Of a DNA stretch of 64,000 nucleotides, positions 34,050-43,153 are shown one piece after another (the first letter of the stretch is position 1; each line of letters starts with the position of its first letter). The notes beneath the pieces are model-generated. The model made no database searches, was not told where the DNA came from, and was given only the letters and a program-made list of their open reading frames with translations. The stretch lies in assembly GCA_965223125.1 (NCBI GenBank), contig OZ244984.1:3410001-3474000 (forward strand). Direction: 5' to 3'. This stretch comes from Pacificispira sp965223125. Lineage in GTDB: Bacteria > Pseudomonadota > Alphaproteobacteria > UBA8366 > Aestuariispiraceae. The position numbers and the translations under genes are program-made.

Positions 34050-36212
34050 ATGCAGGGCGGTCGTTTTTCAGGGTTGTCCGGTCTGCGTGCCGGAACGAGA
34101 TCACCGGCCACGGTGCATCGATATCTGTTCGTCCTTATGCGTGATCTGGCGATGGCGGAGCGGGATCGATGGGCGCTCTGGTTGCCGGTTTTCTATGGGT
34201 TCGGGATTGCGTTTTATTTTGCCCTGCCGGTTGAGCCTCCCTTGACGGGGACCATAGGAATGGCGATTGCCGGGACTATGGCGATCCTGCTGGCGCTGCG
34301 GATGCGGGCAGGTCTGGTTGCCGGTCTGTTGATGCTGCCCGTCGGGCTTGCCGCAGGGCTGGCGCTTGCGGCGTGGACAGCAGATCAGGTAGCCGCGCCA
34401 GTCCTGGACCGCGCGCAGGTTTTCCGGGGCATGACCGGTACAGTCGTGGCGGTGGAGGCGTTTTCGGATGGCGCGCGATTGCGGCTGGAGGATCTGGACC
34501 TGGGGCGGTACTGGGGGCATAAACCGGTGCCGCAGGCTGTGCGGGTCAAGCTGCGGGCCGGGTCGGTGCCTGAAATCGGCAGTCGGATCACCTTGACCGC
34601 CCGACTCTCGCCACCGCCCAGGCCCTCCTTTCCCGGTGCCTATGATTTCGCGCGGGCGGCCTGGTTCGAGCGTCTGGGGGCGGTCGGGTTCTCCATGTCG
34701 GACTGGCGGGAAATTGCCCGGCCAGACCCGCGCGGGCCGGTGGAGGCATTCTGGCTCAATCTGGAAAGGCTGCGCATGGCGATATCCATGCGGTTGCAGG
34801 CAGCGCTTCCCGGAACGCCGGGTGGGATCGCGACCGCGCTGCTGACCGGTGACCGTTCCGCCGTTCCTGAGTCGGTGCTGGAGGATCTGCGGATTTCAGG
34901 CCTGGCGCATTTGCTGGCGATTTCGGGCCTGCATATCGGCATGATCGCGATGATCATATTCGGTGCTGTGCGGATGTTGCTGGCCTTGCGGGAATCCTGG
35001 GCGCGGGATCGACCGATCAAGAAATGGGCTGCCTGCACCGCCCTTGTCGGGGCCTTCTGCTACCTGCTGCTTTCAGGTGCAACGGTTCCGACACAGCGCG
35101 CTTTTCTGATGACCGGTCTTGTCCTGCTGGCGGTGCTGATCGACCGGCAGGCGATTTCCATGCGGCTGGTCGCTGTTGCCGCCGTTGTCGTCCTCAGCAT
35201 CGCGCCAGACAGTCTGGTCGGGCCAAGTTTCCAACTCTCCTTTGCCGCCGTGATCGCACTCGTCGCTGTCTACGAAAGCTACCGTATGGGTGGGTCCGGT
35301 GCTTTCGGGCGCGGATGGGGGCGGCGCGTCGGTTTTTATCTGGCGGCAATCTGTTTGACCACCGTTGTCGCCGGGGCGGCAACCGCCCCCTTTGCTGTCC
35401 ATCATTTCGGGCGGATCGCACATTATTCCGTTCTGGCGAACCTGTTCGCGGTGCCGGTCGTCACATTCATTGTGATGCCGATGGGATTGCTGAGCCTGCT
35501 GCTGATGCCGTTGGGGTTGGAAGCGGTGCCGTTGACCGTCGCTGGATGGGGTATAGAGGCGGTTTTGTGGATTGCCGCCTCTGTCGCGGAACTTCCGGGT
35601 TCCACCGGCCTTTCGCCAGCAATGCCCGGCTGGGGCCTTGCCTGCACGGTGCTGGGCGGACTGTGGTGTGCGATCTGGCGACGGGCATGGCGCTATCTGG
35701 GATTGCCGGTGGTGGTTCTGGGCATGGCATCGCCCCTGACACAACCGGTCCCGGTGCTGTTGCTGCATGAGACGGGGGATCAGGCCGGCATTGTCTGGAA
35801 CGGGTCGCTGTGGCTGGAAGCCACGCGGCGGGACAAATTCACGACCGGAGTTTGGGCGGAGAAGACGGCACTGCCGGTCGGGGGTGACTGGTCCGACCTG
35901 ATGGCGCATCGCGACTCGCCGCTGCGCTGTGATCCGCTGGGATGTGTTCTGAAACTGTCGCTATCGACCGGAAGGGAAGGGGCCTTTGCCTTTACTGCCG
36001 ATCCGCGCGCACTTGTCGAGGATTGTGTGTTCAGCGATGCGGTTCGTCTGCCGATCCAGCCCCATCCCGCCCTGTGCCGGGACCGCCTGGCCTTGGGCCC
36101 TGCGGACTTGCACCGGGGTGGGGTGCATGTCCTCTATGACAGGGGCGGACATCTGCATGCCGAAACGGTCGAAACCCATCGCGGTGTCAGGCCATGGACC
36201 GGCAGGCAATGA
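34050..36212 (+). CDS. comEC: ComEC/Rec2-family membrane protein
   Basis: ComEC forms the inner-membrane channel for DNA uptake in transformable bacteria. The 720-residue protein (ATG 34050, GGGAGG upstream) has an N-terminal DUF4131-like part and the multi-spanning Competence domain with the marker HLLAISGLHIGMIAM near residue 290, then hydrophobic helices to about 560. The C-terminal tail is short and lacks the HxHxDH metallo-beta-lactamase motif of full-length ComEC, as in many alphaproteobacterial versions. No other competence gene is in the window. It ends 22 bp from the lexA stop on the opposite strand. Confidence 0.92.
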   Translation: MQGGRFSGLSGLRAGTRSPATVHRYLFVLMRDLAMAERDRWALWLPVFYGFGIAFYFALPVEPPLTGTIGMAIAGTMAILLALRMRAGLVAGLLMLPVGLAAGLALAAWTADQVAAPVLDRAQVFRGMTGTVVAVEAFSDGARLRLEDLDLGRYWGHKPVPQAVRVKLRAGSVPEIGSRITLTARLSPPPRPSFPGAYDFARAAWFERLGAVGFSMSDWREIARPDPRGPVEAFWLNLERLRMAISMRLQAALPGTPGGIATALLTGDRSAVPESVLEDLRISGLAHLLAISGLHIGMIAMIIFGAVRMLLALRESWARDRPIKKWAACTALVGAFCYLLLSGATVPTQRAFLMTGLVLLAVLIDRQAISMRLVAVAAVVVLSIAPDSLVGPSFQLSFAAVIALVAVYESYRMGGSGAFGRGWGRRVGFYLAAICLTTVVAGAATAPFAVHHFGRIAHYSVLANLFAVPVVTFIVMPMGLLSLLLMPLGLEAVPLTVAGWGIEAVLWIAASVAELPGSTGLSPAMPGWGLACTVLGGLWCAIWRRAWRYLGLPVVVLGMASPLTQPVPVLLLHETGDQAGIVWNGSLWLEATRRDKFTTGVWAEKTALPVGGDWSDLMAHRDSPLRCDPLGCVLKLSLSTGREGAFAFTADPRALVEDCVFSDAVRLPIQPHPALCRDRLALGPADLHRGGVHVLYDRGGHLHAETVETHRGVRPWTGRQ

Positions 36213-36234
36213 CTTTCTGCCCCGAATACAGAGG

Positions 36235-36930
36235 TCAGTATTTCCGTAGCAGTCCAACCAGCCGTCCTTGGACGCTGACCTGATCCGGGCGGTAGATGCG
36301 GGTTTCGTAATTCTGGTTGGCAGGTTCCAGCGCGACACTGTCACCCTTGCGGCGCAGTCGTTTCAGCGTGACCTCGCTGCCTTCGACCAGTGCGACAATG
36401 ATGTCGCCATTGCTGGCATGCTCCGTGCGTTCAATCACCACGGTATCGCCGTCCAGGATTCCGGCATCGATCATCGAATCCCCTTCGACTTCCAGCGCGT
36501 AATGGTCGCCCCGTCCCAGCAGGGTGGCAGGCACATCGACCAGCATGGAATGGTCCCGCAGCGCCTCGATCGGCGTACCGGCGGCGATCCGCCCATAGAG
36601 CGACAGTTGTACCGTGTTTCCGCCGCCGCGCATCATCGACCGGCGACTGCCGATTTCCTTCTGACGCAGCATTTCAACGCGACGGTTGCGGATCGGCAAT
36701 TGCTCCGGTGTCGAGTTCTCGGGCAGACGCACGACCTCCAGCGCCCGTGCCCGGTTCGGCAGACGACGCAGGAAGCCACGTTCCTCAAGCCCGGTGATCA
36801 GGCGATGGATCCCGGATTTCGATTTCAGGTCCAATGCCTCCTTCATCTCCTCGAAAGAGGGGGAGACTCCGCTGTCTTGCAAGCGATCATGGATGAACAT
36901 AAGGAGTTCATATTGTTTGCGCGTGAGCAT
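36235..36930 (-). CDS. lexA: SOS repressor LexA
   Basis: Represses SOS genes and self-cleaves when RecA is activated. The protein is 231 residues. Layout: N-terminal winged helix (MLTRKQYELLMFIHDRL; recognition region about 27-45), linker, and the S24 peptidase domain with cleavage site Ala117-Gly118 (GRIAAGTP), catalytic Ser152 (EGDSMIDAG) and Lys190 (VTLKRL). A linker of about 40 residues makes it longer than E. coli LexA (202), usual in alphaproteobacteria. Candidate operator motifs lie in the promoter and over the ribosome site, consistent with autoregulation. Confidence 0.97.
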   Translation of the reverse strand: MLTRKQYELLMFIHDRLQDSGVSPSFEEMKEALDLKSKSGIHRLITGLEERGFLRRLPNRARALEVVRLPENSTPEQLPIRNRRVEMLRQKEIGSRRSMMRGGGNTVQLSLYGRIAAGTPIEALRDHSMLVDVPATLLGRGDHYALEVEGDSMIDAGILDGDTVVIERTEHASNGDIIVALVEGSEVTLKRLRRKGDSVALEPANQNYETRIYRPDQVSVQGRLVGLLRKY

Positions 36931-36933
36931 CGT

Positions 36934-36948
36934 GTTCTTCTCCTGTTC
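36934..36948. promoter_or_regulatory. GTTC-N7-GTTC, candidate LexA (SOS) box over the lexA ribosome site
   Basis: GTTC at 36934-36937 and 36945-36948 with exactly 7 bases between fit the alphaproteobacterial SOS box. It lies 4 bp before the lexA start codon and contains its AGGAG ribosome site, so part of the match could be coincidence. Confidence 0.5.
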
Positions 36949-36989
36949 AGGCGCGGCATTCTGCGCGCTCCGGGGTCATGCTGTCTATC

Positions 36990-37018
36990 GGACTAATTTT
37001 GTTCGCATGTTCTGTCAA
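36990..37018 (-). promoter_or_regulatory. lexA promoter with GAAC direct repeat in the spacer
   Basis: On the minus strand a consensus -35 TTGACA (37013-37018) is followed after 17 bp by TAGTCC (36990-36995). The spacer carries GAACATGCGAAC (37001-37012), two GAAC copies 8 bp apart, where a repressor would block RNA polymerase. A third GAAC (37031-37034, plus strand) lies just upstream. Confidence 0.5.
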
Positions 37019-37064
37019 GGGGTAAAATCAGAACAAATGCGGCATGTCAGGGCGGAGCAGAGAT

Positions 37065-38285
37065 TCAGAAACCGTAATTCCAGCCAGAAAATCTAATAAT
37101 TTCAACTGGTTCATCAATATCCGCAGGGTTCGCATGGGGCTGCCTAATAATCAGGCAATCCGCCTCAGAAAGGCGGAGCATCATGGAACTGTCCTGCTGC
37201 GAAAATGGATCCGCCCGCAGCATTCCATCCGAATCGCGGTGCAGGGTCGCGCGCAAATATTCTTCCCGCTGATCGTTCTTCGGCAGGGGCGCGGTGAGAC
37301 GCGCAATGTCTCTGGGAGGATCGGTTGCAGCCATCCCGACCAGACGGGTCAGCGCCGGGGCACCGAACAGCAGAAAGCAGACCAGGGCGGAGACGGGATT
37401 GCCTGGCAGGCCCAGCATCGGGATATCGCCCAGCATGCCGAACATCAACGGCTTGCCGGGTCGCATCGCGATTTTCCAGAAATCGAGCGTCAGGCCGACA
37501 TCCTGCAGGACGCTTCCCACAAGGTCATGCTTGCCAACGGAAGCGCCGCCTGTGGTCAGCAGCAGGTCATGCCCTTTTGCCCCCCGCACGACCTCTTTCA
37601 GGACGTCCGCATCATCACGGGCAATGGGCAGCAGGGTCGGGATGCCACCTGCAGCCTGAACAGCGGCGGCCAGGGCTGGACCATTGGAACTGACAATCTG
37701 GTTCGGGCCGATCGGATCGCCAGGCAATGCGATCTCGTCCCCGGTGGACAGGATCGCGACACGGGGTCTGCGCCGGACCGACAGCCAGGGAATGTTCATT
37801 GTAGCGATTGTGCCGATATCGCGGGCGGTCAGGCGTCGGCCTGCGGGGATCAGCGCGTCACCTTCTGCAAAGTCAAGCCCGGCTTTGCGCCTATAGGTTC
37901 CGCGCGTGGCACCTTCCAGCACAGTGACGCGCCCGGCGGCCTCGTCAGCGCGGGTATTTTCCTGGATGACGATTGTATCGGTCCCGGCGGGCAGGGGCGC
38001 GCCGGTGAATATCCGCACGCATGTGCCTGGCTCGACCGGGACATCATGTGATGCCCCCGCCGCGACCTCAGCAACCACGATCAGGTCAACCGGGCAGGTT
38101 GCGATATCCGCCGCCCGCACGGCATAGCCATCCATGGCAGAGACGTCTTTCGGTGGCTGGGTGCGGCGGGCAAGCAGCGGCTCCACCGTCACCCGTCCCA
38201 GCGCATCGGCCAGCGACACCGTTTCCATGCCGACCGGTTCTAGGGCGGAAAGGATGCGCTGGCGGGCCTCGGCGACGGAGATCAT
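37065..38285 (-). CDS. moeA: molybdopterin molybdenumtransferase
   Basis: Inserts molybdate into adenylylated molybdopterin in cofactor synthesis. The 406-residue protein has the four-domain MoeA layout with AMDGYAVRAADI near residue 50, the GTDTIVIQE block near 118 and the nucleotide-binding GGASVGKHDLV segment near 250. It overlaps moaC by 4 bp (38282-38285) and is downstream of it on the minus strand, so the two form one unit. Confidence 0.96.
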   Translation of the reverse strand: MISVAEARQRILSALEPVGMETVSLADALGRVTVEPLLARRTQPPKDVSAMDGYAVRAADIATCPVDLIVVAEVAAGASHDVPVEPGTCVRIFTGAPLPAGTDTIVIQENTRADEAAGRVTVLEGATRGTYRRKAGLDFAEGDALIPAGRRLTARDIGTIATMNIPWLSVRRRPRVAILSTGDEIALPGDPIGPNQIVSSNGPALAAAVQAAGGIPTLLPIARDDADVLKEVVRGAKGHDLLLTTGGASVGKHDLVGSVLQDVGLTLDFWKIAMRPGKPLMFGMLGDIPMLGLPGNPVSALVCFLLFGAPALTRLVGMAATDPPRDIARLTAPLPKNDQREEYLRATLHRDSDGMLRADPFSQQDSSMMLRLSEADCLIIRQPHANPADIDEPVEIIRFSGWNYGF

Positions 38286-38764
38286 GGCATGGCTCGATAC
38301 TCGCCGGATTTGCCCCCCGCCTTGTGGATCAGGCGGATGTCGGTAATCTGCATGCCCTTGTCCACTGCCTTCACCATGTCATAGACGGTCAAGGCGGCGA
38401 CCGACACGGCGGTCAGCGCCTCCATTTCGACGCCGGTTCGGCCCTTCAGCTTCACTGTGGCTTCGATCCGCACAGCTGAGCACTCTTCGTCGAGGGTCAG
38501 GAAGACTTTCACCGAGGTCAGTGCCAGCGGATGGCAGAGCGGGATCAGGTCCGGTGTGCGCTTGGCACCCATGATCCCGGCAAGCTGTGCGACGCTGAGT
38601 GGGTCGCCTTTCTTGACGCGCCCCTCGCGGATTGTCGCCAGAGTCTCCGGTGCCATGCGGATCAGGCCGCAGGCCGTTGCCGTCCGCTCCGTCTCGCCCT
38701 TGTCGGAGACATCGACCATGACGGCATTGCCATTGGCATCGAAATGGGTGAGATCGCGCGCCAT
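38282..38764 (-). CDS. moaC: cyclic pyranopterin monophosphate synthase
   Basis: Second part of the first step of molybdenum cofactor synthesis, forming cPMP with MoaA. The 160-residue protein shows MGAKRTPDLIPLCHPLAL (about 65-82) and the C-terminal DMVKAVDKGMQI block with the catalytic Lys residues. It is placed between trpC (4 bp upstream on the same strand) and moeA, a conserved alphaproteobacterial arrangement mixing tryptophan and molybdopterin genes. Confidence 0.97.
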   Translation of the reverse strand: MARDLTHFDANGNAVMVDVSDKGETERTATACGLIRMAPETLATIREGRVKKGDPLSVAQLAGIMGAKRTPDLIPLCHPLALTSVKVFLTLDEECSAVRIEATVKLKGRTGVEMEALTAVSVAALTVYDMVKAVDKGMQITDIRLIHKAGGKSGEYRAMP

Positions 38765-38768
38765 CGGC

Positions 38769-39569
38769 TCAGCCCTTGCCGCGGGTTAGGATGGCGCGTG
38801 TCGCGGCCTCGACATCATCCTGGCGCATCAGCGATTCACCGATGAGGAATCGCATCGCACCGACCTTTTCCATCCGAGCCAGGTCTTCCGGTGCGTAAAG
38901 TCCGCTTTCGGAAACCAGAACCCGGTCGCTCGGCAACTGGCCTGCAAGCGCCTCCGTTGTCGCCAGATTGACCTCCAGTGTCTTCAAATTCCTGTTGTTG
39001 ATGCCAATAAGCGGCGATTTCAGCTTCAGGGCGCGGGACAGTTCCGTCGCGTCATGGACCTCCACCAGCACATCCATCGTCAGATCCATCGCCAGGGCTT
39101 CCAGTTCGGCTGCCCGGCCATCGTCGAGGGCAGCCATGATGAGAAGAACGCAATCCGCACCCAGCGCCCGGGATTCGTAAATCTGATACGGTTCCAGCAT
39201 GAAGTCCTTGCGCAGAATTGGCAGGGAGCAGGCATTTCGGACAGCCGAGAGATACTGGTCCTTGCCCTGGAAATAGGGTTCGTCCGTCAGTACGGAAAGA
39301 CAGGTGGCACCGCCTTTTTCATAGGCCTTGGCCAGTGCTTCGGGATCGAAACTTTCCCGGATCAAACCCTTGGAAGGGGAGGCTTTCTTAATTTCCGCGA
39401 TCAGCGCGTATTGACCTGATTTCGCCTTGAATGTCAGAGCATTGGCAAATCCACGGGTTTTTGGGGCATTGGCAGCCATGCTGCGAATATCGGCCAGCGG
39501 GACGACCTTCCGGCGGATCGAGACATGGTCCCGTTTCTCCTCGCAGATCTTTGCCAGAACGTCGCTCAT
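38769..39569 (-). CDS. trpC: indole-3-glycerol phosphate synthase
   Basis: Ring-closing step of tryptophan synthesis (CdRP to indole-3-glycerol phosphate). The 266-residue (beta/alpha)8 protein shows AEIKKASPSKGLIRE near residue 57, the LRKDFMLEPYQIYE block and INNRNLKTLEV near 190. Monofunctional, without a TrpF fusion. The start overlaps the end of trpD by 4 bp. Confidence 0.97.
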   Translation of the reverse strand: MSDVLAKICEEKRDHVSIRRKVVPLADIRSMAANAPKTRGFANALTFKAKSGQYALIAEIKKASPSKGLIRESFDPEALAKAYEKGGATCLSVLTDEPYFQGKDQYLSAVRNACSLPILRKDFMLEPYQIYESRALGADCVLLIMAALDDGRAAELEALAMDLTMDVLVEVHDATELSRALKLKSPLIGINNRNLKTLEVNLATTEALAGQLPSDRVLVSESGLYAPEDLARMEKVGAMRFLIGESLMRQDDVEAATRAILTRGKG

Positions 39570-40615
39570 CCCGTATTCCCCCCCTTACCATTATCATTTG
39601 TTATCGCGACCAGTTTCGCCAGTGCGATCTTTGCTTTTCCGCTGTCGATGCTCTCCATTGCCAAATCCGCCCCGTCTTTCAGATTCGGGGCTTTTCCGGC
39701 GATCAGCAATGCGGCGGCAGCATTGAAGACGACGATGTCACGATAGGCGGAGGGCTTCCCGGCAAGTAGGGCATTGATCGCGGCGGCGTTTTCTTCCGGC
39801 GTCCCTCCCAGCAAGGAACTCAGTCCGACAATGGGCAGGCCAGCATCTTCCGGTGAAATCTCGAATACCGTGACTTTACCATCCTCCAGCGAGGCGACGC
39901 GGGTCGGCCCGGTGGTGCTGATTTCGTCCATGCCGCTGTGTCCATGTACCACCCAGGCCCGCTCCGCCCCCAGATCGCGCAGGGTTTCCGCCATCTTCTC
40001 GATGAATTCCGGGCGGAAGCACCCGATCAGATAGCGTTTCACCAGGGCAGGATTGGAAAGCGGTCCCAGGATATTGAAGATCGTCGGAGTGCCGAGCTCA
40101 ATCCGGGTCGGCATGACATTACGCATTGCCCCATGATGGCGCGGGGCGATCATGAATCCGATCCCGGCCTCTCGGATCGAACGCTCGATATTGGGAAAGG
40201 GGCAGTCGAGATCGACGCCAAGCTGGCCCAGCGCATCGGCGGTACCGGATCTGGAGGAGGCGGCACGGTTGCCATGCTTGGCAACTGGCACGCCACATCC
40301 CGCCACGACCAGAGCCGCCGCTGTGGAGACATTGTAGGTGCCCAGCTTGTCACCACCGGTCCCGACGATGTCCATTGCATTCTCTGGGGCCTTTATCAGG
40401 CTGGCCTTCGCGCGCATGGTGCGTGCCGCGCCGGTGATTTCTGCCACGGTTTCGCCCCGAAGGCGCAGCGCGGTCAGGAAACCGCCCATCTGCGACGGGG
40501 TGGCATCGCCGGACATGATGATGTCAAAGGCGCGTTCTGACTCCTCGGTCGTTAGGGTGGCTCCCCCCACGACCTTGCCGATCAGTTGTTTCATATCCAG
40601 CATGTCTGCGCCCAT
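39566..40615 (-). CDS. trpD: anthranilate phosphoribosyltransferase
   Basis: Transfers phosphoribosyl from PRPP to anthranilate. The 349-residue protein has the DIVGTGGDKLGTYNVSTAAA PRPP-binding region near residue 80 and the KHGNRAASSRSGTADAL block near 112. ATG 40615 is used; in-frame ATGs at 40603 and 40594 would shorten it by 4 or 7 residues. It lies 12 bp after trpG on the minus strand. Confidence 0.97.
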   Translation of the reverse strand: MGADMLDMKQLIGKVVGGATLTTEESERAFDIIMSGDATPSQMGGFLTALRLRGETVAEITGAARTMRAKASLIKAPENAMDIVGTGGDKLGTYNVSTAAALVVAGCGVPVAKHGNRAASSRSGTADALGQLGVDLDCPFPNIERSIREAGIGFMIAPRHHGAMRNVMPTRIELGTPTIFNILGPLSNPALVKRYLIGCFRPEFIEKMAETLRDLGAERAWVVHGHSGMDEISTTGPTRVASLEDGKVTVFEISPEDAGLPIVGLSSLLGGTPEENAAAINALLAGKPSAYRDIVVFNAAAALLIAGKAPNLKDGADLAMESIDSGKAKIALAKLVAITNDNGKGGNTG

Positions 40616-40627
40616 GGCCCTGTTATC

Positions 40628-41203
40628 CTAATTGCGCGTGCGTTTCAGGAAATTGGCGAAAATATCATGACCATGTTCGGAGGCGATGCTTTCCGGATGG
40701 AACTGGACGCCGTGCAGCGGATACTCCCGATGCTCCATGCCCATGATGATGCCGTCATCGGTGCGGGCGGTCACGGTAAAACAGTCCGGCAGGTCGTTCG
40801 ACTCGACGACAAGACTGTGGTACCGGGTCGCCTTGAGGGGGGAGGGCAGTCCGTCGAACAGGCCGGTTCCATCATGCGATATCTCGGATACCTTGCCATG
40901 CATCGGTACCGGCCCGCGCGCGACGGTGGCACCGAAGGCATGGCCGATTGCCTGATGGCCGAGGCATACGCCCATCAGCGGGATCGCATTCTTCGCCGCC
41001 GCCTTGATCAGGTCTAAGCAGATACCGGCCTTTGGTGGATCGCACGGACCGGGAGAAAGGATGATTCCCTGCGGTTTCAGGACCAGAATATCGGCGACGC
41101 TGATCTTGTCATTGCGATGCACCGCGCAATCGGCCCCGAGCGCTCCCAGATAATGGACAAGATTATAGGTGAAGCTGTCATAGTTATCGATCAGGACATA
41201 CAT
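40628..41203 (-). CDS. trpG: anthranilate synthase glutaminase component (TrpG/PabA)
   Basis: Supplies ammonia from glutamine to anthranilate synthase TrpE (and possibly PabB). The 191-residue class I amidotransferase has IDNYDSFTYNLVHYL at the N-terminus, the catalytic GVCLGHQAIGHAFG block with Cys80, and the HPES motif near residue 170. It heads the trpGDC-moaC-moeA operon; trpE is not in the window. ATG 41203 is chosen over TTG 41206. Confidence 0.95.
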   Translation of the reverse strand: MYVLIDNYDSFTYNLVHYLGALGADCAVHRNDKISVADILVLKPQGIILSPGPCDPPKAGICLDLIKAAAKNAIPLMGVCLGHQAIGHAFGATVARGPVPMHGKVSEISHDGTGLFDGLPSPLKATRYHSLVVESNDLPDCFTVTARTDDGIIMGMEHREYPLHGVQFHPESIASEHGHDIFANFLKRTRN

Positions 41204-41393
41204 CAATCAACACCGGCTAAATCAGGGTTCGGACCCTATTGTGAAAATCAAACCCTGCGGTTTAAAGACCGATGGTTTATAGCAAGGGGATCAGGGCGGG
41301 AAAAGGCAATCTCTCGCCCAGCTTTCGGGGATTGGAGCGGATCGCGGAATCCGTTAGCGTTCGCAACTCGATACAGGATCGGAACGTCCGGGC

Positions 41394-42611
41394 ATGGTCA
41401 GGAAATCGACAGCACCGCGCAGATCGACACCGCCGAAATCGGTGGCCGGTGCCCGCGTTGGACGCACGGGGCGCAGGCATGCATCGTTCATGCGGCCTTC
41501 GCTGCGCTATGGCATGCTCGTTCTGGGTGTTCTGATGATCGGTATCCTGTTGGGCACCGGAATCGGATTCTGGCTGTCCCCGAACAGCCCCGGTCCACAG
41601 ACCTCGGCACGGGTATCGATGGACCCGGCCAGCCGTCAGGGAGAGCAGGGTTCAGACCCGACGACGGTGCCCTCGGTGACGGTCGGCGGTTCCGAGGCAG
41701 CGCGGCGGCTCTATGAGGAGAATCTGGCGGCACAGCCGGAAGCCTATCGACCTGACCCGGATGCAGCCCCTGCAGCGACTCGGCCGGTACCGAAAACCGT
41801 CGTCCCGCAGTCGGAACCGCCCCCGGAAGTACCGCTGATTGCGGCCCTACCCGCTGTACCGATCATTCCCTCCGCTGATCCGGATACCTGGTTGAAACAC
41901 GCGGTTCCGGTGGCTCTGGAGCCTGGCAAGCCGATGATCGCCCTGGTTTTCGACGATCTGGGTATCGATCAGGCCCGCAGCAGGCGCGCCCTGGAACTGC
42001 CGGGGCCGATGACGATGGCGTTTCTGACCTATGGCTATTACTTACGCGAACTGGTCGCGTCGGCGCGGGCCGGGGGACATGAGATTCTGGTGCATGTACC
42101 GATGGCCCCCATTGACCTTGGCGTCGATCCCGGTCCGAATGCATTGCAGCGGGAACTGGGGGCGGCGGAGATCTTGCGTCGGCTAGATTGGGGCCTGTCG
42201 CAATTCGACGGGTATGTCGGGATCAACAACCATATGGGCAGCCGGTTCACCGCCGATGCGGAGGGCATGGCGCTTGTAATGGCGGAGTTGAAGCGCAGGG
42301 GGCTGATTTTCATCGACTCGATCACCAATAAGGACTCCAAGGGTCATGGTCAGGCCGCGCGGATGCAGGTGCCATATGCGGTGCGCGATATTTTCCTGGA
42401 TCACAGCATCGACCGGGATGACATCAGGCGGCAGTTGCGCCGGGTGGAGGAGACCGCGCTTCGCCAGGGTTATGCGATTGCGATAGGTCACCCCCATGAC
42501 GAGACGCTGGATGTCATCCGCACCTGGTTGGAAACTGCAGAAGAACGCGGCTTCCAACTGGTTCCCGTTTCCGCCATCGTCCGCCTGCATCAGGCCAATC
42601 CCAGGAGTTAG
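41394..42611 (+). CDS. divergent polysaccharide deacetylase (YibQ-like)
   Basis: Predicted envelope protein of 405 residues. A basic N-terminus (about 1-36) precedes one hydrophobic segment (about 38-62, YGMLVLGVLMIGILLGTGIG), then a Pro-rich linker, then the divergent polysaccharide deacetylase domain (about 185-400). Hallmarks are ALVFDDLGIDQ, ILVHVPMAP, INNHMGSRFTAD and AIAIGHPHDETL. The family (DUF610) has the NodB-like fold but its substrate is not established. Often near cell-division or peptidase genes; here it stands alone, divergent from trpG across 190 bp. Confidence 0.88.
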   Translation: MVRKSTAPRRSTPPKSVAGARVGRTGRRHASFMRPSLRYGMLVLGVLMIGILLGTGIGFWLSPNSPGPQTSARVSMDPASRQGEQGSDPTTVPSVTVGGSEAARRLYEENLAAQPEAYRPDPDAAPAATRPVPKTVVPQSEPPPEVPLIAALPAVPIIPSADPDTWLKHAVPVALEPGKPMIALVFDDLGIDQARSRRALELPGPMTMAFLTYGYYLRELVASARAGGHEILVHVPMAPIDLGVDPGPNALQRELGAAEILRRLDWGLSQFDGYVGINNHMGSRFTADAEGMALVMAELKRRGLIFIDSITNKDSKGHGQAARMQVPYAVRDIFLDHSIDRDDIRRQLRRVEETALRQGYAIAIGHPHDETLDVIRTWLETAEERGFQLVPVSAIVRLHQANPRS

Positions 42612-42704
42612 AGCGACGGGTCAGAATTCGCGCCCGCCGCTCTAGGGGCTGCTGCGCTTTCCATGTCCCCGCTATCGGAAAAAGCGGAAAGGAAAGGGTT
42701 TCCA

Positions 42705-42737
42705 TCGTCACCCCGCACTTGATGCGGGGTCCAGAGC
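42705..42737. repeat. palindromic intergenic element, copy A
   Basis: CGTCACCCCGCACTTGATGC then GGGGTCCAGAGC: stem CCCCGCA/TGCGGGG at 42711-42717 and 42723-42729. This is the 'CGTCACCCC..GGGGTCCAG' class widespread in alphaproteobacterial intergenic DNA. Confidence 0.75.
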
Positions 42738-42770
42738 GGCGGATCCAATTCCCTGCTGGTGGCTCTGGAC

Positions 42771-42820
42771 CCCGGACAGCCGCTTCGCGTCTTCCGGGGC
42801 GACGAGGACACTCCCAAGGT
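42771..42820. repeat. palindromic intergenic element, copy B (inverted)
   Basis: GCTCTGGACCCCGG, spacer, CCGGGGCGACGAGGA. Same class as copy A in reverse orientation, so CCAGAGC at 42731-42737 faces GCTCTGG at 42772-42778 and the whole block could fold as one long cruciform or RNA hairpin. Confidence 0.7.
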
Positions 42821-42846
42821 CACTTGAAACGTCGAGGCGCCAATAA

Positions 42847-42886
42847 AAAACGGGACCGCCCATGAAGGACGATCCCGTTTTATTTT
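42847..42886. terminator. bidirectional rho-independent terminator
   Basis: AAAACGGGA (42847-42855) and TCCCGTTTT (42873-42881) form a 9-bp stem followed by ATTTT. It is 235 bp beyond the deacetylase stop. Confidence 0.8.
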
Positions 42887-43153
42887 GGCCCGGCGCAGCG
42901 GATCCATTGGATCGCGCGCCTGAGCCTAAGCCCTCCCTAAACTTGGGCCCCGTCGACGTTATTATCGGTCATGGTCATTGCCGTACCGCGTCGTTCGGAT
43001 GGAGCTTTTGCGACGATTTTGTTATGCACCCGCCCGCAATCCCCTTCTTGACTTGTGAGTGTAGGGAAAGACTCCCGTCTGGTCACGGCAAAAATTCATG
43101 GAAAAGACATTCTTTTTCTTGGAAACGGTTGAGCGATTGATTACACACGATAA

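Larger units (their letters stand above)
42612..43153. other. gene-poor intergenic region with palindromic repeats and a terminator
   Basis: No convincing gene. It holds a pair of inverted palindromic elements (42705-42820) and a bidirectional terminator (42847-42886). The last 250 bp before the ABC importer hold no recognised motif; they should contain its promoter. Confidence 0.6.

Noticed and set aside
34050..36212. evidence for a natural competence system
   Set aside because: ComEC homologues are near universal; no pilus, ComEA, ComF or DprA gene is in the window, so transformation ability cannot be inferred.
42862..43140. 92-codon plus-strand frame after the deacetylase
   Set aside because: It starts inside the terminator hairpin, has no ribosome site, and its composition reads like translated intergenic DNA.
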